A stretch of DNA of 47,780 nt from Limivivens sp034101475 (lineage in GTDB: Bacteria; Bacillota; Clostridia; Lachnospirales; Lachnospiraceae). Shown piece by piece: positions 41,211 to 47,780 of the stretch. Within the stretch, counting starts at the first letter, position 1. Each line of letters starts with the position of its first letter. A model generated the notes under the pieces. The model saw only the letters and a program-made list of their open reading frames with translations. It had not been told where the DNA came from and searched no databases. The position numbers were made by a program, and so were the translations under genes. The DNA is taken from contig JAXEJQ010000091.1 in NCBI GenBank assembly GCA_034101475.1, forward strand, positions 1 through 47,780. Reading direction: 5' to 3'.

Positions 41211-41633
41211 TCACTGATCAAAAAAAATCATCTGCTCACAGCTCAGATCCAGAATATCGTCAATCCGGATCTCTGTCCCATCCTCCATCACCAACGTATG
41301 CCTGGTCTCACTGATCCTTCTCAGCACTTTCTTTTCGGTTTTATAACATCCTCCCTCTTTCTTCCCGTCCGGGCAGAAATAAGTAACCGTTATCTCCGGA
41401 AGCTCCTCTCCAAGCGCCTGCAGAATAAGCAGCTTCTCGTCCAGCTTCTCTTTCTCATATTCATCCAGTTCGACCTTCCGTTCTGTCAGGCGGGCTGTTT
41501 CCGCAATAGCTTCACTGTGCCCGGTCAGCGCCGCAAAGGGAGCGAACTGAGCCGCCCGGTCATGCATGGACATCTGCGGATGATGCCGCGATACATGATG
41601 AGGCAGGTTTATAATATCATCATAATTTCCCAT
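41211..41633 (-). CDS. YolD-like protein
   Basis: This is a 140-residue soluble protein of the YolD-like family. The typical N-terminal region reads YDDIINLPHHVSRHHPQMSMHDRAAQFAPFAALTGH, followed by a charged helix and a beta-rich end RRISETRHTLVMEDGTEIRIDDILDL. YolD-family proteins are commonly encoded beside UvrX-type Y-family polymerases, and this one follows the polymerase stop by 27 bases. GGGAGGA precedes the ATG. It probably belongs to the SOS-induced unit; its biochemical role is not established. Confidence 0.9.
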   Translation of the reverse strand: MGNYDDIINLPHHVSRHHPQMSMHDRAAQFAPFAALTGHSEAIAETARLTERKVELDEYEKEKLDEKLLILQALGEELPEITVTYFCPDGKKEGGCYKTEKKVLRRISETRHTLVMEDGTEIRIDDILDLSCEQMIFFDQ

Positions 41634-41660
41634 TTCGATCCTCCCGTCTCCCGCGCCTGT

Positions 41661-43241
41661 CTATGCTTTATGACCACCAATCTCTTTGTTCCGCTCTCTG
41701 GCCGTTGCTCCCTCCAGAAAGTTCGTCCCTTTTAACACCGCATTTTTCCCAAAACGGTTTTTGATATCCAGCATCGCCTCCTGCAGTTTTCTCTCTTTTT
41801 CCAGGGCTGCCTTCTCTTCCTCCCGCTGTTTTTCCAGTTTCGCATAATCAGTAAATAAATCATACTGTTCATAACACACGGCTTTCCGGGCTTCCTCCTC
41901 ATCCTCCAGCCGGTTTGCCGACAGGCTGATTCTCCTGATCAGAAGGTTACTGTCGATAATCCTGTCATACAGTTCCCGAACAGCCTGGGTGATCTGTTTC
42001 GCAGAAGAAGTTTTCTTCTGCAGATTGATCGTTCCATGGGCATGCTCCGGAACCTTTTTTCCATAATGATTGGTCCTGATTTTCCCCTCATAGCGGAATC
42101 CGGGAGTCTCCAGGCTTTTGCTGTCATAGCCGATCGTAAGCACCAGCTGATCCGTCACCTGTCTCCTGCTGACCAGGTCAAGGGAAAGGGCATCTGCCAT
42201 TTCCACTGTCACAATTCTGGCTTTGTCCGCTTCATAGGGACAGTGCAGTACCTGGCCGGAGCAGATGCTTTTCGTTTCCGGCTGATATGCCCTGATCTCA
42301 GCGATGGTGCAGGGTTCCCATCCCCAGGCATGGTCAATCAAAAGCTCGGCGTTGACACCGAAAAGCCGGTACAGCAGTTCCTCGTTCTGATAACTGTCCT
42401 CCGCCCCCGCAGAACACCGTGCCACATCTCCCATGGTGTACATGCCATGCTCCCGAAGCTTCCTGGCATATCCGGGACCAACCCGCCAGAAATCCGTAAT
42501 CGGCGTATGATCCCAGAGAAGCTGCCGGTAGGACATCTCGTCCAGGCGCGCGATGCGGACGCCGTCTTCATCCGGCTCCACATGCTTCGCCACAATGTCC
42601 ATCGCGACCTTGCACAGATACAGATTCGTTCCGATCCCTGCCGTCGCCGTAATCCCGGTGGTTTCATAAATATCCTTTACAATCCTCTTAACCAGCTGCT
42701 CCGCCGTCACTGCATAGATGCTCAGATACGAGGTGAGATCCATCATCACCTCATCAATGCTGTACACATGAATGTCCTCCGGAGCAATATATTTCAGATA
42801 GACATCATAGATCCGGGTACTGTATTCGATATATAAGGCCATCCTCGGCGGGGCCACAATATATTCCAGCTTATACTCCGGATGCTCCTCCAGTTCTCTT
42901 TTATCATAGGAACCGGCAGTAAATCTCCTCCCCGGCGCTTTCTGAAGCCGTTCCCTGTTTACCTGGTCAACCCGCTGAACGACCTCAAACAGCCTTGCTC
43001 TGCCGGAAATGCCATAGCGCTTCAGGGACGGGGAAACTGCCAGACAAATAGTCTTCTCCGTCCTGCTCAGATCCGCCACCACAAGATTGGTCTCCAGCGG
43101 ACTCAGATTCCTCTCATGGCATTCCACAGAGGCATAAAAGGACTTCAGATCCACCGCGGCGTATACCCGTCCGCCATCCTTCGCATTCTTTTCCTGATCC
43201 ATACTCTCATTTCCTTCGCATCCCATCCATTCTGCCGTCAT
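41661..43241 (-). CDS. Y-family DNA polymerase (UvrX/UmuC-like, translesion synthesis)
   Basis: This is an error-prone lesion-bypass polymerase of 526 residues. The palm motifs are AAVDLKSFYASVE (first metal Asp) and VYSIDEVMMDLT (catalytic Asp-Glu), followed by the HhH region (DFWRVGPGYARKLREHGMYTMGDVA) and the little-finger domain. The C-terminus NRFGKNAVLKGTNFLEGATARERNKEIGGHKA is typical of Firmicutes UvrX-like proteins. The ATG at 43241 overlaps the stop of the preceding small gene as ATGA; an ATG at 43202 is an alternative. It is transcribed from the promoter at 43613-43641 with two LexA-like boxes. Confidence 0.94.
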   Translation of the reverse strand: MTAEWMGCEGNESMDQEKNAKDGGRVYAAVDLKSFYASVECHERNLSPLETNLVVADLSRTEKTICLAVSPSLKRYGISGRARLFEVVQRVDQVNRERLQKAPGRRFTAGSYDKRELEEHPEYKLEYIVAPPRMALYIEYSTRIYDVYLKYIAPEDIHVYSIDEVMMDLTSYLSIYAVTAEQLVKRIVKDIYETTGITATAGIGTNLYLCKVAMDIVAKHVEPDEDGVRIARLDEMSYRQLLWDHTPITDFWRVGPGYARKLREHGMYTMGDVARCSAGAEDSYQNEELLYRLFGVNAELLIDHAWGWEPCTIAEIRAYQPETKSICSGQVLHCPYEADKARIVTVEMADALSLDLVSRRQVTDQLVLTIGYDSKSLETPGFRYEGKIRTNHYGKKVPEHAHGTINLQKKTSSAKQITQAVRELYDRIIDSNLLIRRISLSANRLEDEEEARKAVCYEQYDLFTDYAKLEKQREEEKAALEKERKLQEAMLDIKNRFGKNAVLKGTNFLEGATARERNKEIGGHKA

Positions 43242-43567
43242 GATCCGACCTGTCCTGAACAGTTACCGGAAGCGTTCTTTTTCAGAAACCACCGGTCCCT
43301 CTTCCGGTCAAAATACAGCATAACCTTCCGGGTTCTGTCTCCATCCAGTATATCACAGACAAAGGTAATATCGCAATTCTTATGATCCTGCGTCCGGTAG
43401 ATCTTCCCCACCCGGAAGGACATCCTGCTGCCGTCAGAAACCGTAACCTGAATATACTGGGGACACACCCCGCCCCCATAAGAAAATGAGGCAATACAGG
43501 AAACAGGAATCAGCTCCTGCGAATAATCGCAGGTATAAAATCCCTCAGAAACGAGCGGAACGGACAT
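43238..43567 (-). CDS. Small protein of the SOS polymerase cassette, function unknown
   Basis: This is a 109-residue soluble protein, first gene of the polymerase-YolD unit. It is beta-rich (IPVSCIASFSYGGG, PQYIQVTVSDGSRMSFRVGKIYRT, DRTRKVMLYFDRKRDRWFL) with basic surface stretches and five cysteines without a clear metal pattern. AAGGAGGAG precedes the ATG at 43567, and its stop overlaps the polymerase start. I believe similar small genes precede UvrX-type polymerases in other Lachnospiraceae. A polymerase accessory role is a guess from position. Confidence 0.75.
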   Translation of the reverse strand: MSVPLVSEGFYTCDYSQELIPVSCIASFSYGGGVCPQYIQVTVSDGSRMSFRVGKIYRTQDHKNCDITFVCDILDGDRTRKVMLYFDRKRDRWFLKKNASGNCSGQVGS

Positions 43568-43588
43568 GGAATCTCCTCCTTGCAGTCA

Positions 43589-43602
43589 AGAACAAATGTT
43601 TG
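43589..43602. promoter_or_regulatory. LexA-like SOS box, downstream copy
   Basis: AGAACAAATGTTTG is a one-off match to the Gram-positive SOS box (CGAAC-N4-GTTCG type), about 20 bases upstream of the first gene start. Confidence 0.7.
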
Positions 43603-43612
43603 ATCTGTATTT

Positions 43613-43641
43613 ATTATATCTTCGAACATTTGTTCTGTCAA
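43613..43641 (-). promoter_or_regulatory. SOS-regulated promoter of the Y-family polymerase operon
   Basis: The minus strand reads perfect TTGACA (43641-43636), a 17-bp spacer and perfect TATAAT (43618-43613). A LexA box fills the spacer and another lies downstream. Confidence 0.9.
43623..43636. promoter_or_regulatory. LexA-like SOS box within the promoter spacer
   Basis: CGAACATTTGTTCT contains the 12-bp near-palindrome GAACATTTGTTC and lies between the -35 and -10, so LexA binding would block RNA polymerase. Confidence 0.8.
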
Positions 43642-43685
43642 CCGTATTTTTCTGCTACTACCATATCCGAAATTTCTGATTTCTA

Positions 43686-43751
43686 TTCTAAACGGAAATG
43701 TCCGCTGACGCAGGCATCACCAATAATGAACAGTCGATTGCTAACGCAATC
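43686..43751. repeat. Dispersed two-hairpin repeat, copy B
   Basis: This is a 66-bp match to 3530-3594 with one 1-base indel. The second hairpin GATTGC-TAAC-GCAATC is perfect (43736-43751). The first (ATGTCCGC/GCAGGCAT) has one mismatch and one wobble. It lies 40 bases after the stop of the VanZ-like gene. Confidence 0.75.
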
Positions 43752-43791
43752 GCGCTGCTGTCAGCTTTCCCCGAAACGTTTTCCAATCCAT

Positions 43792-44514
43792 TCACAGTCT
43801 CCAGTTTTTTTGAAACTTCCAGACAAGCCGAACCACCAGATACCCCAGCACAGCCCCGATACTGTTCGCAATGATATCATCAATATCACTCTGCCCAAGG
43901 CTGAAAATCATCTGAACCCCTTCTATCACCGTACTGCATACAATTCCCCCAAGAAACGCAAACGAACATTTCCGAAGTCTGTCCGGATTCATCGCCGGAA
44001 TCAGATATCCAAACGGAACAAACAAGAGAATATTCGATACCATATGCTGTACCATCTCCGGATCCCGATTTTGAAGCGCATTCCGAAGATCATCAAAAGG
44101 CACCGTGAGAACCGAGGTATCCTCAGATCCGATCCGCATGAAAATCGTAAGATACAAAACAACCGCAAAATAGGCCAGAAACAGCACCACATTTCCCTTC
44201 CGCATGCCGAATCTGTTCAACAAGCAGAACCTGACGAATAAAATCACGGCAATCAGCACTCCGAGAGCCAGTACTCCATAAATCACAAACATATTACAAC
44301 CGCTGTACAAAAAAAGCAGACCCACAAAACCGCATACGATGATATACATGATGGCGATGACCACATCGATCAAAACCGTATTGCGGGAAGAATAATAAGA
44401 TTGACGGGATAATGCGTTCACTGCCTGAATCAGGGCCAGGTATCCGCAGATCAGGAGAATGATGGTAATGATAAAGGACATTACTGATGTTGCGTTCATC
44501 GTCGTTGCGTTCAT
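43792..44514 (-). CDS. VanZ-like family membrane protein
   Basis: This is a 240-residue membrane protein with three N-terminal helices followed by a VanZ domain. Family motifs are LTIFMRIGSEDTSVLTVPFDDLRN, VSNILLFVPFGYLIP and the signature VCSTVIEGVQMIFSLGQSDIDDIIANSIGAVLGYLV. VanZ itself gives low teicoplanin resistance, but most VanZ-like proteins are of unknown role. The ATG at 44514 begins a short duplicated codon run (ATG-AAC-GCA-AC twice), so the start could also be 15 bases downstream. AAGGAA lies upstream. It neighbours a surface-polysaccharide flippase. Confidence 0.9.
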   Translation of the reverse strand: MNATTMNATSVMSFIITIILLICGYLALIQAVNALSRQSYYSSRNTVLIDVVIAIMYIIVCGFVGLLFLYSGCNMFVIYGVLALGVLIAVILFVRFCLLNRFGMRKGNVVLFLAYFAVVLYLTIFMRIGSEDTSVLTVPFDDLRNALQNRDPEMVQHMVSNILLFVPFGYLIPAMNPDRLRKCSFAFLGGIVCSTVIEGVQMIFSLGQSDIDDIIANSIGAVLGYLVVRLVWKFQKNWRL

Positions 44515-44605
44515 TAATTATTTTCCTTCCTGTAGTTATGGCCGGGCAGATACATCTGCTGCCAGACATACCACTCCCTTCCGGATTAAAATACATTCTA
44601 TGATG

Positions 44606-46132
44606 CTATAACTGTTTCCTCTTTACGATATTTCCAGCAATACTTTTCAATTGCCTGAACTCCTCTGTTTTTCCAAACACAATCAAATGAATGATCATTG
44701 TCACTGCCTCGCAGCAAATACCGCCAATGATAAATCGAAGAACAAACAAATCGATCGTTATTCTCTGATATATGATTGACATTAGAAAACTCACAAGCAA
44801 AAACAGACCAATATATACGATATGAGTAATCCAGTACTTTGATAACCCATTCTTCACTTCACCAAAACATTTTTTGTACACCAGGCGGCTTCTGCAGACC
44901 CAGAAAACAGTCTGGCTGATAATAGTCCCAATCAGGACACCGACTATCCCGATTCTGTAGGCAAGAATAATGGAAATTGCAAGATTCGTTACAGCACCTG
45001 CAATTTCTATATTCTTATCTTCCTTAAATAAACCGCTGCCATTAATAAAATCACACAACGAACTATGCACAAGATGGATGTACAGATCAAAACAGCATAA
45101 CCATACAATCGTGACAGGAAGCAGGTAGTCCTGTCCGATCCATACACTGACAAAACTCTGCAGCAAAACAATAGTCGGAATTAACACAGCACATGCAATC
45201 ACATAGCGGATATACGTATAAACCCGAAATATTTTTTCATTATTTACCGAATCCGAGTTTTCTGCCAGCATATTTCCGATGACTGGCGAAATCGGACTTA
45301 AGATACTCCCAGTCAAAGTCTTGATACTGGAAATAATCGTCGTATAATTCACCAGATACCCCACCGATACCGTTCCTACAACAGCGGAAATCACCAGATT
45401 GTCCGTGGAAGAATAAATATAAGATGCAATTCTCCCGGCAAAAAGGGACTTTACATGATTCCAGATTTCTTTAAAAATCACGACATTAAATCGGGTTCTG
45501 TGCAGATACGGATAGGCCTTTCGGCTAATCATATGTACAAACAGGTTGGAGACAATGGTCTGTAAAACCGTCAGACTAATGTAAGCAATATAGTTTGACG
45601 TTTTGACTACAACAATTATTTTGATCAGACTAAAGAGAATCGTCATGCCTGTATCAAGCTCTTTTGTAATATACCCTCTTCTGTCCGCATGAAAAAGAGT
45701 CCGTTTATATGCCAGAAAATACGAACAGGCCGAATTCAGCATCTGGATCAAAAAAATCAAATAAACGGTCGCCGATATTTCTACTCCCGACAACACATAT
45801 TTTAAGAAAGGACAGCAGATCAATCCCCCTGCAATCAAAAAAATTCCGATGGATCGGTATATCACTTTCAGAACATTCACAATCTCATTGATTCTCTCAT
45901 GATCGTTTTCCACAATCGGTTTATAAAGGCTATACACCACCGCAGAATGAAACCCGAGTTCTGCAAGGGACAACGTATTCAAAATCGAAGAAAACGTACT
46001 GCTGATTCCCAGCAGTTCAACCCCCAGATATTTCACAAAAATCCTTCGTGTCCAAAACTGGAAAAACAATATAATCAACTGACTCAACAGCCCTACTGTA
46101 CTATTCTTAATTGCTGCCTGACGTTTATTCAT
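44606..46132 (-). CDS. Wzx-like polysaccharide flippase (oligosaccharide translocase)
   Basis: This is a polytopic membrane protein of about 508 residues with 12-14 helices, of the PST/Wzx branch. It begins NSTVGLLSQLIILFFQFWTRRIFVKYLGVELLGISSTFSSILNTLSLAELGFHSAVVYSLYKP, typical of flippases for capsular or exopolysaccharide repeat units. Loop stretches FAGRIASYIYSSTDNLVISAVVGTVSVGYLVNYTTI also fit. The start is uncertain: the ATG at 46132 gives a standard N-terminus, while the ATG at 46189 would add 19 basic residues; neither has a strong ribosome site. The gene is more AT-rich than those to its left. With the adjacent glycosyltransferases it marks a surface-polysaccharide locus. Confidence 0.88.
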   Translation of the reverse strand: MNKRQAAIKNSTVGLLSQLIILFFQFWTRRIFVKYLGVELLGISSTFSSILNTLSLAELGFHSAVVYSLYKPIVENDHERINEIVNVLKVIYRSIGIFLIAGGLICCPFLKYVLSGVEISATVYLIFLIQMLNSACSYFLAYKRTLFHADRRGYITKELDTGMTILFSLIKIIVVVKTSNYIAYISLTVLQTIVSNLFVHMISRKAYPYLHRTRFNVVIFKEIWNHVKSLFAGRIASYIYSSTDNLVISAVVGTVSVGYLVNYTTIISSIKTLTGSILSPISPVIGNMLAENSDSVNNEKIFRVYTYIRYVIACAVLIPTIVLLQSFVSVWIGQDYLLPVTIVWLCCFDLYIHLVHSSLCDFINGSGLFKEDKNIEIAGAVTNLAISIILAYRIGIVGVLIGTIISQTVFWVCRSRLVYKKCFGEVKNGLSKYWITHIVYIGLFLLVSFLMSIIYQRITIDLFVLRFIIGGICCEAVTMIIHLIVFGKTEEFRQLKSIAGNIVKRKQL

Positions 46133-46206
46133 TCTATAACCAACTTTCTCTTTTCTCTTTCGGCAAAAAATTCTTTTTTTGTTTTCCATCCTTATTTATG
46201 CCGCTG

Positions 46207-46598
46207 TCAAAGAGGCCTGCTGACCCTTCCGCCATTCTTTGCTTTTTCCTCCAAAAATTCTTCTTTTGTTACCCATCCCGCCGCTTTTCTCATCCGTTCC
46301 CTTCTCATTTCACGAAACTTCCTGGGAATGAGCTTTGAAGAAAAAAATTTGTAAAATAATTCTTTTTCATTGCAACGCCTAATATCCTTTTTCAGTTTCT
46401 GAATTGCCTCTTCATCCCGAACCGGCATCTCTTCAAGAATTCCAACTCTTTCCTGACGACCAGCATTATAATTGGAGCTTATTCCATTCACATCAAAAAT
46501 TGAAATAGCCATTGGAATATATGCAAATTTCTTCTCCTCCCGGTACATTTTCAAAATAGAGCCCGTCTCCTCGGGTACTTTTTCCTGCCGCTATAATT
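46207..46598 (-). pseudogene. 3' remnant of a family 2-type glycosyltransferase
   Basis: The open stretch encodes about 115-130 residues that look like the C-terminal end of a GT2 glycosyltransferase: KKFAYIPMAISIFDVNGISSNYNAG is the typical terminal strand-loop of such enzymes. The similarity continues in frame upstream of the first ATG (46554) to an in-frame stop near 46597-46599. The nucleotide-sugar-binding half is missing. No ribosome site is suitably placed before the ATG. I read it as a 5'-truncated pseudogene. A small basic protein of unknown role is the alternative. Confidence 0.55.
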
Positions 46599-46768
46599 CT
46601 TTTTCAAGCTTTTTTGTTCATTTTCAGAATCGCACACCCTCATCCTTTATCGGTGCCGATACTGAGATCTTCCTTCCTTTTCCTGTCTCTACCCATACTG
46701 ATTAATACGCGAGAAAATTTTCATTTCCGCAAACGTATTCTGTACTTTCCTGATGTCCGAAATTTGAC
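46599..46768. other. Gap between truncated glycosyltransferase and fucosyltransferase, no gene seen
   Basis: All minus-strand frames are interrupted. Short traces of glycosyltransferase-like sequence may persist, but I could not place a conserved motif. No promoter or clear terminator was identified. Confidence 0.4.
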
Positions 46769-47755
46769 TTAGTATTCTTTTTTCCCCGTTGGTATTTTGA
46801 CCCAATCACTGCAGTTCATTCCAGCATCATCATCTATTCGCAAATCCCAACGATCTGGAGCACATACAATACTCTTGACATTGTCTGACAAATAAGCAGC
46901 CCACCAACTAAATGTACTGTTAGGAATAATAAAATGTCTGCATGCACACATTAATCGCAATTCTTCATAATCAGGATTATCTAAATCAACATATTCGATA
47001 TCTACTGAATGATTTTTCGCCAATACCTCAAAATGATAATTCTCTTTAATCCACTCAATTTCTTTGTGACAATTAGAAAAGATATAAAAAGTAGGGTTTT
47101 CCACATGTGTTATCATATATTCAATTGCTTTCAAATAGTAATCATAACCACAAATATTTAAGAAACTCCAATGTGGATTAAGATAATCACCTCTTCTGAT
47201 ATGTACACAAACAGCATTTGTTTTACATATTTTTTCTAACATCTCCATATTACTTTTTGAAGGAACTGTTTTTATACAATATTCCTTTTTCAAAATATAT
47301 TTAATTTTCTCAAAATACCTTTTGTCCTGAAAATGTCCTTGTACATAAATATTTTTACATGGTGACATTACTGTTTTGAAATATGCTTTCGGCTCATAAC
47401 TTAAGTAAACTCCACCTCTTGATCTGTGGATATATTGTTCTTCACCACGTAAATCACCATGAAAAATCTTAGTTTTTACAATATTAACTAACCCTCTCGA
47501 AAATCTCTTTCGCCATTCAAAGTTTTGGTTACACTTTACTTGATCCTGCTCATCTAAAAAAGTAACAGCGTCATTTAATCGAAAATGTTGTAGTGAAATA
47601 GTTCTTTCATCAATATAATCAATCTTTTTTCCATCATAAAAAGCATATGGATTTATTGCTATATCATAATGATATAGTTCCATCAAATATCTTGCATATG
47701 CATAAGAAAACATCTGATTTCCCAATCCATTTTTTTGTAATATTAAGTATATCAT
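46769..47755 (-). CDS. Alpha-1,2-fucosyltransferase (GT11 family)
   Basis: This glycosyltransferase adds fucose from GDP-fucose in alpha-1,2 linkage, probably during surface-polysaccharide repeat assembly. It has 328 residues. The N-terminal GT11 pattern GGLGNQMFSYAYARYL appears here as NGLGNQMFSYAYARYL (10-24). The donor-binding motif HIRRGDY is at 185-191, and the late motif IPNSTFSWWAAYLS is near 275-288. An AGAGGT site precedes the ATG at 47755. The gene is strikingly AT-rich compared with the rest of the window, as expected for a horizontally exchanged glycan gene. Bacterial homologues can build H-antigen-like structures; the actual acceptor is unknown. Confidence 0.93.
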   Translation of the reverse strand: MIYLILQKNGLGNQMFSYAYARYLMELYHYDIAINPYAFYDGKKIDYIDERTISLQHFRLNDAVTFLDEQDQVKCNQNFEWRKRFSRGLVNIVKTKIFHGDLRGEEQYIHRSRGGVYLSYEPKAYFKTVMSPCKNIYVQGHFQDKRYFEKIKYILKKEYCIKTVPSKSNMEMLEKICKTNAVCVHIRRGDYLNPHWSFLNICGYDYYLKAIEYMITHVENPTFYIFSNCHKEIEWIKENYHFEVLAKNHSVDIEYVDLDNPDYEELRLMCACRHFIIPNSTFSWWAAYLSDNVKSIVCAPDRWDLRIDDDAGMNCSDWVKIPTGKKEY

Positions 47756-47780
47756 ACATACCTCTTCTTTCCTTCCTATA

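Noticed and set aside
43792..44514. Glycopeptide resistance locus because of VanZ
   Set aside because: Only a VanZ-like domain protein is present; no vanHAX or vanRS genes are adjacent.
46740..46765. A third copy of the two-hairpin repeat near TCCGAAATTT
   Set aside because: Only about ten bases match and neither hairpin is present.
1..47780. tRNA, rRNA, prophage or complete insertion sequence
   Set aside because: No tRNA-like cloverleaf, rRNA segment, integrase, phage structural gene or transposase was recognised on either strand.

Overview
The window looks like chromosome of an anaerobic, endospore-forming Clostridia member, most likely Lachnospiraceae. Support: Spo0A, CotF-like small coat proteins, a SpoVB-type flippase, a choline-binding-type cell-wall repeat protein, the Rrf2-NifS-NifU-MnmA iron-sulfur/tRNA-thiolation operon, BceRS-BceAB-type defence genes, strong GGAGG ribosome sites and sigma-A promoters with 17-bp spacers. 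Most of the window is moderately GC-rich by eye; the last ~3 kb is clearly AT-rich. No rRNA, tRNA, CRISPR array, complete IS or prophage was seen. Almost all genes are on the minus strand.

Layout. 1-2828: start of an oligopeptide ABC transporter operon (oppB, oppC, partial oppD) behind a near-consensus promoter and a leader of about 150 nt ending in an intrinsic terminator. 2855-3394: orphan flavodoxin-like gene. 3530-3594: a two-hairpin repeat whose second copy is at 43686-43751. 3660-13570: a nine-gene operon encoding an M42 peptidase, a metallo-amidohydrolase, a complete Dpp-type ABC importer (binding protein, two permeases, two ATPases), an AprA-like flavoprotein and a 2x[4Fe-4S] ferredoxin. 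A divergent GntR/FCD regulator (13973-14641) lies across a control region with a perfect 16-bp palindrome. 14709-17986: mnmA, nifU, nifS and an Rrf2 regulator with a palindromic operator. 18131-21056 (plus strand): SpoVB-like flippase, two small coat proteins, secreted cell-wall repeat protein. 21122-25440: glycogen synthase, Spo0A, AEC carrier, divergent sirtuin. 25674-28806: MATE exporter and divergent AGCS symporter. 28893-34295: secreted OB-like protein and a sugar ABC importer. 34387-38952: BceAB-like ABC transporter with its two-component system. 39118-41058: a second glycogen synthase with a Lys/Glu-rich N-terminal tail. 41211-43641: SOS-regulated Y-family polymerase cassette. 43792-47755: VanZ-like protein, Wzx-like flippase, a broken glycosyltransferase and an alpha-1,2-fucosyltransferase, probably the edge of a surface-polysaccharide locus.

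How the genes may work together. The best candidate for an undescribed system is the 3.6-14.6 kb unit. It couples import of a peptide-like compound to two cytoplasmic metal hydrolases and to a soluble flavoprotein/ferredoxin redox pair, under a dedicated FCD-type regulator. The substrate cannot be read from the sequence. Other notable items are the attenuator-like leader of the first opp operon, the dispersed two-hairpin repeat, the tailed second GlgA beside a conventional one, the sirtuin with altered NAD-site motifs, a solute-binding lipoprotein with an additional C-terminal LPGTA/membrane/Arg tail, and the polymerase promoter carrying two LexA boxes.
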